Positions 25,374-35,300 of a DNA stretch of 49,922 bases are shown here, piece after piece. Positions within the stretch are counted from its first letter, which is position 1; each line of letters begins with the position of its first letter. The stretch lies in assembly GCA_044351045.1 (NCBI GenBank), contig JBILGM010000018.1, forward strand, positions 1 to 49,922. Reading direction: 5' to 3'. A program made the position numbers and the translations under genes. The notes below the pieces were generated by a model. That model worked only from the letters and a program-made list of their open reading frames with translations. It ran no database searches and was not told where the DNA came from. This stretch comes from UBA6136 sp044351045 (GTDB lineage: Bacteria; Pseudomonadota; Gammaproteobacteria; Methylococcales; Methylococcaceae).

Positions 25374-25718
25374 ATGAACAAATTCAGCATCATTCTACTA
25401 GCTCTGGCCACCACCGCCCAAGCCGATACCTTCATTGCCCCGACCATACCCGGCACGGATGCCCGCGACTTTGGTGAACCTGGCTACGTGATTTCGCGCG
25501 ATCCGATCTTGGACACGACGACCATCACGCCGACGATCGTCGGGAACAGTGCGCCGGATCTGTCTGCCCCGCGGCTGGTCATCGATGGTGATGTGGCCTA
25601 TCCGACCGTACCTGGCACCAATGCGAGGGATTATGGCGAGCCGGGGTTTCGGATTGAGCGGGGCCGGGATTTTGAGCCGGCCGAGATGCCGACCATGTCA
25701 TCGCCTTTGTTGGATTGA
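25374..25718 (+). CDS. Small secreted protein with internal repeats
   Basis: A 114-aa protein with a signal peptide (MNKFSIILLALATTAQA) and a mature part made of three imperfect ~35-residue repeats. The first and third share PT[I/V]PGT[D/N]ARD[F/Y]GEPG[Y/F]-x-I-x-R; the middle one is diverged (TPTIVGNSAPDLSAPRLVIDGD). The start at 25374 follows GGAG by 8 nt and begins the signal peptide; the open frame extends further upstream without support. No family is recognised. It lies inside the mobile element, 36 bp before the toxin-like gene, and both look like cargo (moron) genes. Confidence 0.65.
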   Translation: MNKFSIILLALATTAQADTFIAPTIPGTDARDFGEPGYVISRDPILDTTTITPTIVGNSAPDLSAPRLVIDGDVAYPTVPGTNARDYGEPGFRIERGRDFEPAEMPTMSSPLLD

Positions 25719-25754
25719 TCAGATGCTTTTGAGCAGAACTTCAGGTAGGCCGTA

Positions 25755-26177
25755 ATGGCAATTCACCAACATCCTGAACAAGGCACTATCGTTGTATGTG
25801 ATTTTTCGGACTTTCGGTCTCCGGAAATGACGAAGCGCAGACCTGCGATTGTCTTGTCTCCTAGACTAAGAAGAAGGGAGCGTCTGTGCACAATCGTGCC
25901 GCTAAGCACCACTCCACCGAAAGAAATTGCACCGTACCATTACCGTTTGCATATGGATGTTCCGTTGCCATCACCCTACTCCGCCAGCGCGCATTGGGTT
26001 AAGGCCGACATGCTATACACGGTTTCTTTTGATCGTCTTTTCTTGCCATTCTCAGGCAAGGACACGCGTGGCATAAGACAATATGACGTACGAGTGATTG
26101 ACCGTGCGGATCTCCTGAAGATCCAATCCTGCGTCCTGCATGGGATCGGTCTAGCACCGTTGACTGACTACTTATGA
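25755..26177 (+). CDS. PemK/MazF-like toxin, phage-associated type
   Basis: A 140-aa protein with the PemK/MazF pattern: an N-terminal GTIVVCDFSDF strand, KRRPAIVLSPRLRRRERLCTIVPLSTTPP, WVKADMLYTVSFDRLF and a C-terminal amphipathic helix (DLLKIQSCVLHGIGL). MazF-fold toxins are mostly endoribonucleases that cut mRNA. No antitoxin gene is adjacent: upstream is the secreted repeat protein, downstream a structured intergenic region and then the convergent giant gene. This subtype occurs alone in prophages, so it may be a moron gene, or the antitoxin may lie elsewhere or be RNA. Function is inferred from the fold. Confidence 0.72.
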   Translation: MAIHQHPEQGTIVVCDFSDFRSPEMTKRRPAIVLSPRLRRRERLCTIVPLSTTPPKEIAPYHYRLHMDVPLPSPYSASAHWVKADMLYTVSFDRLFLPFSGKDTRGIRQYDVRVIDRADLLKIQSCVLHGIGLAPLTDYL

Positions 26178-26195
26178 GACTCTATTATTCTGTTG

Positions 26196-26306
26196 TCCCC
26201 GCTCTGCTTCGGCATCGGGCATAAGTCCACTTCGGTGGCCGCTGGGCAGCGGAGATTGCAATCCCGCCCAGTGTCTATAAGGCCTTACTCCGGTAAGGCC
26301 TTTTGC
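26196..26306 (+). ncRNA. Candidate structured RNA with two cUUCGg hairpins
   Basis: On the plus strand four stems follow one another. They are CCCG-CTC-TGC-TTCG-GCA-T-CGGG (26198-26219), CCAC-TTCG-GTGG (26227-26238), CTGGGC...GCCCAG enclosing a GATTGCAATC palindrome (~26242-26271), and a 10-bp terminator stem ending in TTTT. The first two are capped by C(UUCG)G tetraloops, which are extra-stable as RNA on this strand only. The region starts right after the toxin-like gene's stop codon, so it could be an mRNA 3' element or an independent small RNA. No known RNA family is recognised. Confidence 0.45.
26279..26306. terminator. Strong bidirectional terminator
   Basis: AAGGCCTTAC-TCCG-GTAAGGCCTT is a perfect 10-bp stem with a four-base loop, followed on the plus strand by TTGC. 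It separates the rightward toxin-like gene from the leftward giant gene, whose stop codon is at 26332. Confidence 0.85.
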
Positions 26307-26331
26307 TGTCTGCGTTACTCTGTAGCCTCGC

Positions 26332-29300
26332 CTAATTCCGCAGCGCCCGCTCGATCGGACTCTCCCGCATCGGCCTGACGCGATCGTTCAGGCTTTTCAT
26401 GACCGACTGGATGCGGGTCTCGATCTGCTTGACCTCGGCCTTCGGTCGCCTGGCGGCAATCATCTTGCGCTTCATCGAGCGGAGCTTGGTCACGGTCGTT
26501 TCGGCGGCATTGGCCATGCCCACCAGGCTGGCCTCGGGATTGTCCTGCATGAAGCCCTTTACGTCCTCTCCCTCCTTGGTCCGGCCCTTCAGCTCCGCTT
26601 CCAGCTCATTCAACCGGGTTAGGTTGGCGTAGAACCGATTGGAGTCGGAGGCCTGGGCATTGGTGTTGCCGATAAAGCGACCGACGCCGAGCGGATACTT
26701 GTACGGGGGCAGTTCTTCGCCGGACATCCAGCTCGTTGCCGCCTGCTCCAGCTTCATCACTTCGCGCCCGACTCCACCGGTCACCTGGCCAAACAGGAAG
26801 TCCAACTGGTCCGGCGTGGGAGAAATGACGCCCTGGGTATACTCGGATCCACCAGAGAGGCGGTTGATGCCCCAGGCGAGCTTTTTCGACAGCACACTGG
26901 CGGTGTCCTTGGTCCGGCTGAAACCGGGCGTAGGCGACAGGCTGCTGCGGTCTTCCTTGGCAATCGGCTTGCCGAATGAATCCCGATTCTCGGACAGCGC
27001 CACCAGAGGGTCAGCGAAGGTCGGGGCAATCGTCTGCACGCTCCAGCCGGCCGAGCCAATCGGGTTGAAGGTCTCGAACAGGGATCCCAACAAGCCCGCG
27101 ACTTTCTTGCCGCCATCACGGCCACCACTCAGGGCAATATCGGTCACTACCCGGCCCATATTCGGCAGGGCATGGAAGCCCAGCGGATACGGCACGGTCA
27201 GGTATTTTCCATCCCCTATGGGCAAAATGAAGTTGCGTTCCCGCACAAACTCCGGCGGCTCGTCATCGTCATACCCGGCCATGGCCATCAAGACCGACTG
27301 CATGACGCCCAGCAAAATACCACCGGCCATGATCTTCTTGCCGGCCGGCCCCTTGAGCGTTTGCGCCAACCGCACGGAGCCTTGCGCCGAGGCATTGAAG
27401 AACGCATAGAGCGATCCCATCTGACTGGCAATCTGGCCCTTGCGATTGAAGTTGACGGTCAGATCCTTGGCCAATACCGCCGACTGATCCTTGGTCATTC
27501 CCGACTCGATGCCGGCTTTGTAGGCGGACAGCCGCACGGCATTTTCCAGCGTCTCGTTGTAGTCGGAGAGCCAGTCGAATACCCCGCGACCGAAGCGCTT
27601 GAGCTTGCCTTCTGCCGCTTTCTGCAATTCCTTCTGCAGCGCATCGCCGCGATCTTCTGCGGTGCGGAACATATCCCGGTATCCGGTCTTGCCGCCAACC
27701 TGCTGGAATTCCTCCCAGAGTTTGGACCATTCACTACCGGATCTCGGCTGCCCCTTACGATCAGCGCGCAAATCGGCGTAGATGCCTCTGAGCGCAGGAC
27801 CGACACCCGTCATCACTTTGCCCTGCTGCCCGGCTAAAGGCGTGCTGGACAGGTTCAGCATACCGCCCTGGGTATCGCGGATGAGGTTGACCACGCCGAA
27901 GATCGGGTTGTACTGGGTATTGATGGATGACACGTACCGAGTCACGGTGCGGAACAGGTTCCAGACCCCGCCAAGATCGGCCGCATCCAGGTTCTTCAGG
28001 CTTTCCGCCATCCTCACCGCCCGCGCATCCTCGGTGGAGAAGAACAGGAACCGGTCCTTGCCCTTGATTCGCACGGCCAACACATTCGGCCGGTTGCGCA
28101 GCATCGGGTTGATCTTGTGCTCCACCAGTCCCGTTCTGGGATTGATGCGGGCCTCGGTCGGCTCTTTGATGATGCCGGCAATGTCGGTGTCCAGCATGCC
28201 CTGCTCGATCAACTCCTGCGCGACCTTGGCCGGCTGGGTGATTGCATCCGGATTGACCGCGTACCAGAAGCCCGGATTGGGATTCTGAATGGCCAGGCCA
28301 TAGAGCGACAACGCCACCCGGTTCTTTTCGGCACGGGTGATGACCCGCTCGCGCTGCATCATGACCTGCGCCAGGATGTCAGCGGCGGCTTTACCGGAGC
28401 CGGTACGGCGCTTGCTGGCCGGTCCCTTGACCGAGAAGCCCTGCCCCGTGCCCATGCCGCGCTCGGAGATCTCCGCGCTTTCACGCTGAAGCGGGATGTA
28501 ATGCTGGTAGGCGGCTTCCCAAGCGTCGATCGTCTCCTGGGTTTCCAGGCCTTCACGCACGAGCAGGGCACGGGTTTCGCGCAGGATCGCATCCACCTGG
28601 TTGGCGATCGCCTCCAGATCGGTGCGCACCCCTGCCGGCAGATTGGCCAGGTAGTCCAGCGCATCCTGGGTCTTGATGCCGGATCCGCCATCCGGGAACT
28701 GGTCCGGATTAACGCGAGCGTAATAGGCGTTGGCTTCCGGTGCGTGGCGGTTCCACAGGTAGGTTTCCAGGTCACCAATGCTGATGCCGCGGCTCGACAT
28801 GGCGTCCAGCAGCGGCTTGACCTCGTTGACCTTGAAGTTGTTGGTCTCGTACTCCGCCTTGCCGTGATAAAGCGTTTCCTTTTGGTAGGGATTCCACGCA
28901 TCCGAGGCGTTCAGCTTTTCGACCACGCGCTTGGTGTCGATCTGCTTGTCCGCCAGCTTGTAGATCCAGTCGTCCAGCTTGGCTTCGTCGGGCGCGGTCC
29001 AGTTCACCAGGGGGATCTGATCCAGCACGTTGCGGCGGTTGGAGAAACGAATGTCCGGGTTGCTGGCGTCGAACGCGCCGCTGTTGCCGATGGCGGATTT
29101 GATCTGGGTAGGTGAGAAGGCGATATAGATGTCGCTCTTGTATCGACTCCTCACGCCGAACCGCTTGGCAACATCCAGCTTATCCTCTGGAATATCCACA
29201 AAGTTTCGTATGATGACCCCGTCATGCTTGCCGGCTTGGGCGTCGCGTAAAGCAGATTCGGCGTTATCTTGGGTGATGTCCGATCCTCGAAAGTCCACCA

Positions 29301-32300
29301 CATACGGGTTTTGCAGACTTAGGTAGACGTCGTGGATGGCTCCGCCACGCAAGCCCATCTTGTGTACTCCAGCAACCCGTTTGTTGTCAGTGAAGAAGAC
29401 GCCCCCGTCATACCCCGGCTTGAACGCGCCCCCCTCAAGATCTTTGCGCCCACCGTGATAAACCACCAACGGCTCACCCTTCTCATCCACCACTTTGCTA
29501 TCGCCAAACCACTTCTTGAACTCAGGCGATTCGGTCTGCTTGCGGCGGTTGGAGAACAGCGGCATCCCTTCGCCCAGGACCTTGTCGCGCATGGCGGGGG
29601 TAATGTCGATGGCCGGCTGTACTGATCGGCCGTCCTCTAGTGCTCGCAATTGCGCAAGCTCTTCCTTGGACATTTTCAGCATGATGCCGTCGCCGTATTT
29701 ACGCAGCATCTCGTTGCGGAAAGTGTTGACTTGCAGATTCCTGTCGCCGGCTGATCGCGTATCGATCGGCAGGTATGTTTCCCCCACGCGCCCGCCACCG
29801 AGCTTCTTCAGCACGTCATTGGCGACGGATGGAACGATCTGGTCGTAGAAGGCCAGCATTCCGCTGCCTCCTACTTTGAGGTCCACACCTTCAAGGCGTC
29901 GTTCTCCTCCACGCAGGGGCGCACTCATTAGCTTTTCGGCAGCCTCCTTGCCGACCAAATCAGCTAGTTCCTTTTCGTCTTTGACGCTGCGCTCAATGAC
30001 GTTGGAGCCATTTTTCTCGGCTACGACAAAATATCCAGGCTCACCAAAGGTCGCCATCTTGTCCTTTAGGGAGATAGCATCAACCTGCTTGCTCAGGTCA
30101 TACAGGTCCGCATTCTGCTGGCCGTTGGCGAAGGCGATCTTGTCGAAGCCGTTTTCTGCGGCATGACGGATGGCCCGCTTGATGGCCAACGATGTCCAGG
30201 ACTTGGTGTCGGTGACGAAGGGGGCTTTTGGCACAATGTCCGTGTTTGCTATTGCGCCGGCCTCAGTGTTTGATGCAATACCTAAAGCGTTACCATCACG
30301 GTCATAGACTTGATAACTTATTGTCCCTTCAGCATTTTTACGCTGCTTGACAACAGCGCCATTCGGCAACTCAAACCCCTTCTTCTTCCCTTCCTGGCCC
30401 CAGTCGCTCTGGATTTCCTGGACAAACATCACCTTGTTGCCTTCGGCATCGGTGCGTTCGTCGAAGCGGAGATGGGCTAGGATGTTGGGTTCGTCCCAAT
30501 GCGAGGACCGGTAGGTCTTGTCGGCGGGCGGCTCTGGCTGTTTTTCGCGGATCACATAGGCCTTGGCCTCAGACTGATCGGCGTACTTGCTCTTGGGGAT
30601 TTGGAGGAAATTACCCGGTACACTGAAATACCAGAACAGGTCTGGCTTGCTGGCTTCAGGGGCATTCTGAGCAGGCTTCACGTTGTCTTCGGTATAAGCG
30701 TTCCTATTGTCCGTCGGCAGCGTAATCAGTAGCTCCCGGTAATTCTCGCCGCCGGGGATGGTGTAGCTGGCGAATTTGGTCGAGTTGACCGGCCGACCAA
30801 ATGACCACTCATCACCGACCTGCATAACGGCGCCGCCGTTGGCAAATCTCTGAGCAGCCTCGGCAGCTTCTCTGGTTGGGAACCGGGCATCTACCGGCTC
30901 AACTTCTCCGGTGCCCTTCATCACCTCATTTACCTGCACCCCGTTATCCGCCAGGAATGCAGCGATATCGGCCTTGCTGGTTTTCTCCTTGCCCCTCAGC
31001 TTGAGGAAATCCTCGATACCGGTCCAGGCGATCTCATCGGCCTTGATGCCGAGCTTGGCCTGGTTGCTGAACAGCCAGGCGCGCCATTGGGAACCCGGCA
31101 TGCTGTCCATCTTGGATGACTGGATCCCGCGGGCAAGCTGACTGTAGAAGGTCGGTGCGCGGCGGTTGCTGTACTTCGGTCCCTCTTCGGCGACTCCAGG
31201 CGCGGCTGCCGCCTTTCCGGTACGGAGCGCCTGCGTTTGATTCCGCAGGTAGTCGAACTCCGGGCTGGTGTCCGCCGTCACTCTGGGTACGTTGCGGCCA
31301 CGAACCACGAACGGATCCGACATCCCGTAGGCGCCAGACAGCTGCTCGTTCATGCTCTTGAATTCGCCTGCCTCATTGATGTGGATGGAGTCCATCACCA
31401 GGCCAGTCATTTTCATCAGTGCCGTGCGATCGGTCCCCACCGCAAAGGCCTTGGCGCCATTCAATGCTTTCAGCGCCTTGCGAATGCGCAGGGTGCGTCT
31501 TGATTGGTTGCTATCCTTGATGACGGATGACGGGATCGTCGTGACACCAAGCACCTTATGGCTGGCCGCCACGGCAATCAGGGTCACCGCATCCTTGTCG
31601 ACCTCAATTTTCTTGGCCACATTCATCAAGATATCCGGTCTGGAAATAACCGTACCGGAGAATTCGCCGGCTTTGTACGGCGATACTTGGCCGAAATCTT
31701 TATCGTAGACCTCATAATCACCAGACGGCTCTATAAAGCCAAACTGATTGGTGTCAATGACGACGTGCCCATTACTGATCAGGCCCAGATCCTCCGCAAA
31801 TTTCTTTGTCAGGTTGACGTCAGCAAGTGACGGCTCTGGATTTGTGGAGGGATGGTTATGCAGCATGTAGTAGCTGACAGCGCCCGCTTTGCTGGCCGCC
31901 TCGGCCAGGTCCGTCAGGTACTTGTCGACGTCGCTGCCGACGATAACGGCAGAGGAGGATGGCAGCCTGCTGGACAGGCCTACCTGGGAGACGATCTTTC
32001 CTTGTTGATCAAGGAAGAACATGCGGAAAGTCTCGAAGCGCGGGTCGCGGTAGACCTGCGCCAGGGTGGCAACGTCTTCTCTTGAATTTACGGTGTGTCC
32101 GACCAGGCTGACGCGCTGTCGGGCGGCGTAGGTGTCGGCAAGTCGGCGACCCAATACTCCCCGATCGGACCCCCGCAGAGACTCAACGGCGGCGGCTGCA
32201 GCTCGCTTCGCTGCCTGAGTCTTCGGCCCTGACTGTCCAGCCGGATCAGCATCAAGGAAGAGGTCGAGTTGTTGTCTGAAGAGGTCATCTTGTAATGGCT

Positions 32301-35300
32301 CGGAAACCAGCGTGTTGCTGTTGGCGCGATTGGAAAACTTTGGACCGTCATCTACCGGGGTGATTACAAACCTTCTTCTTTGAACATTCGCTCCCGCTCC
32401 TCCGCTGCTTCCCGCATCTCCTTGAGTAGCTGGTTCTGCTTTTCCAGCATCTGCAGCCGCTTCTCTCTCGGAACCAGCGGCCCGTACTTCAGGTTGTCCA
32501 GCATCATATGCTTCGCTAAGTCTTTGACTGAGTTCTCCACGCAAGTCTCCTACGTCATATCCGAGCGCTTTCAGTTCGCGCAGTTTGTTTTCGATATCCT
32601 TCTGGATCTGCCGCACCTGCATCCGCTTGCGGGCACTGTCCTCGTACAGATATTTAGCTTTGCGCTGGGAAGTCTGACGGTCACCATGGAAGCAACCGAC
32701 TGTGCCTAGCTTATCGCATGCAGTACAAGTCCAAAGACCCTTGTACTGTTTTTTTAGATCCTTATCACCTGATAGTAGGGCCTGTTCTATCTGAACAAAG
32801 CTGGTAGTTGGCTTGGTCTTGAACGTGCCAATCTCTACCGGACATAGACTATCGTCAATGATGCTTTTTGCAAGATTGGGGAATTGGGCTTGTAAGGTTT
32901 CCTTGGAATGATGGACCCCCTTCAGGTTGACCGGAAGAACCACGGCAATCCTGTCCTGCACCGGGATCAGCATATCTTCCGACATACCGTCCGTGGTTGT
33001 TACGGCAAGCATCAGGTCAGGATTTGCCCCCGCCTTCTGAATGTTGGTGGAGTCTACTGACAGCATCTTCAGGTTAGCGTCGTCGAGCTTTCTCAGTAGC
33101 TCAGGGCGCTTCGAAAATACCTGCAGAACAATTCCCTTGTCGTTCAGCGCCTTCACCAGATCTACCTGGGCTTCAGATAAATCACCCTTATCATTAAGTC
33201 GTAGCGCCAGGCCGGCTTCACTAAGGTTGCTCGTCTCATAAAGTCGAGCAATTTGCGTGGCAGCCTCATCAGGAAAATTTTCTAGCGCGTATTCAGTGAA
33301 TTCCGACTTGGCAATCTCATTAGGTCTGGCATTCACATCTGCCGCATAGCAGTGTTCCGCGCATCCTTTGCTCGGATCGCAATTAAGGAATGACGTCGAA
33401 ATATCCTTCTCGGCCTTGCGGTTGTTGCCTATAAAGTTGTACGTCATTACCAGCTGACGTATGGCAGCATCACCCCTCTTTGCGGCCAACTTGAATGTCT
33501 TGATGATTTCCGTATTAGCCATATTCTGGTTACCCCACACCGGATTGGATTCCAGTGCAGAGATGTCCTCTCCGGCACGCGCTCGCTCCAGCATTTCCCG
33601 GTACACCATGCCCTTGATGGCGGCGGCAGCCCATGGGGTGCTCTTATGCTCTTCAAGAGTTGCGCGGACGCGATCTTGCTCTGCTTTCGGCAGCCTTGCC
33701 AGTCTGGCTTCAGCGGCCTCTCTGGCTGGCGCATTGATGCGTGCCAGGTCACCAGTGATGGAGGTGGCGCTGTTTGGATCTCTCGGCTTGAGCGAGAAAG
33801 GAATATCCAGGCGCCCGGTCGGCTGCGTTCCTGACTTCCGATAATCAGCATACTTAGCCAGCGCTTCGATGACAGCATCTTCCGCCGTCTTCAGATCACT
33901 TCTGGCGATGGCGCCTTTGGCTCCTTGGCCATAGCCGGCCAATCCTTGCTTGATGCGTTCAATGAACCCTTGGACCCGCTTCAGGAACGATGCTCCTGTG
34001 CCGGAGCGATGCCGGTTCATGGCAAACGCCATGCGCACCAGGGCGTCCGGGGAGTGCAAAATGTCGGACACGAAGTCCGCTACCCACTCCTCTTCTTGGC
34101 TATCAGAAAGATTTTCGTCGTCTTCGCCAAGGTAGCCGCGACGCTTCAGGTGCTCAGCAACTGCGCCAGGCTTGTAGACCTTGCGCAGCGACGCTACCAG
34201 GCTGTCGTAGATAGCTGGCGCATTCCCTCTGAGGGCATGCAGCAATTCGTGGGCAACGACCCGACTTATGGGGGACGCTGAATCGGATGCGATGAAAAGC
34301 GTCGAAGGATCGTAGGGGTTTATGAGTCCGTCGAAGTCGAGTTCAAGTCCGGACTCTGACTGGACGTAGATGACGTCGTGTCCAAAGATAGCGGCAATAG
34401 TGCCTGCCAGTCGCATCTCAACACGGCGGGCGGAAGGCACATCCGACGCTTCTGCAGCTTTGACTCTGCTTCTAGGATCCGCCTTACCCTCTCCGGCATT
34501 TCTTCGATTAAATCCGTCGATGACGTCGTTGAGGTCATTGATTTTCTCCGTTCGCTCAGAAGGTCGCAGGCTTAATTTTAGTTCATCCTGCCGATTATCC
34601 TGCGCAAACAGGCCATCATCGGCCGGTGGTGCGTTGTTGGCATTGCGCCGGCGCTGGCCTTCGCGCTGCGCTTCGGCTAGGGCTTCTCGGTCGGCGTTGG
34701 CGCGGTCGGCGGCGGTGGGTTCTCCGAAGAGTCCTGATTGAGCTTGCGCAGTTTCCGCAAGGTTATCCGGTCCTGCAGGCTGAGTGGCTGCTTCTTGAGG
34801 ATTGCCTGAAACAGGCTGCCCCCTGCTTCGCTTTGCCAGATTTTGTTGGCCTCTTCTTTCACGGTAGTTCTCCAGGCGTTTAACCAGATCTTCACGGGTG
34901 GCCCGTGGCGTTTCACCGAACATGTCGGTGGTGTCGCGGGTGGCTTCGTTATACGTGAAGTCCGCAAAGTCCGACAAGTCCTCGATGACCGCCTTGTTGC
35001 TGCGCGGGTTATCGGCAAACAGCCGGATGATGTCATAGGCTCTGGGATCAATATCCAGATCCTGCTGCTCGGCAATCTGTCGCATGGTCAGATCGCGGCG
35101 CTTGCCGTTGATGATGGCCTTGGCCGCATCCGCCAACCAGGGGCGGACATCGAATGACCCGTGCCCTTTGAGTCGGGAGAATTTCGGCGCCAACCGGGAC
35201 AAGGTGGACATGACCAGCTTAGCTTCCGGGTCGACCGCCTGACTGTGCAAGCGGACCAGCTCTTCGTTGTCGTAGGCCTTCTGGAAGACAGCGGAATTGA

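Noticed and set aside
26240..26275. Possible degenerate tRNA-Cys (AGCGGAGATTGCAATCCC resembles a Cys anticodon arm)
   Set aside because: No acceptor stem, D-arm or T-arm can be drawn; the palindrome GATTGCAATC explains the similarity.
25755..26306. Classical type III toxin-antitoxin system
   Set aside because: Type III antitoxin RNAs are tandem repeats upstream of the toxin; here the structured region is downstream and not tandemly repeated, and the protein looks like PemK rather than ToxN.
28117..29115. 332-aa plus-strand open frame
   Set aside because: Antisense to the giant polyvalent gene; its openness follows from the GC-rich codon use of the minus-strand gene.
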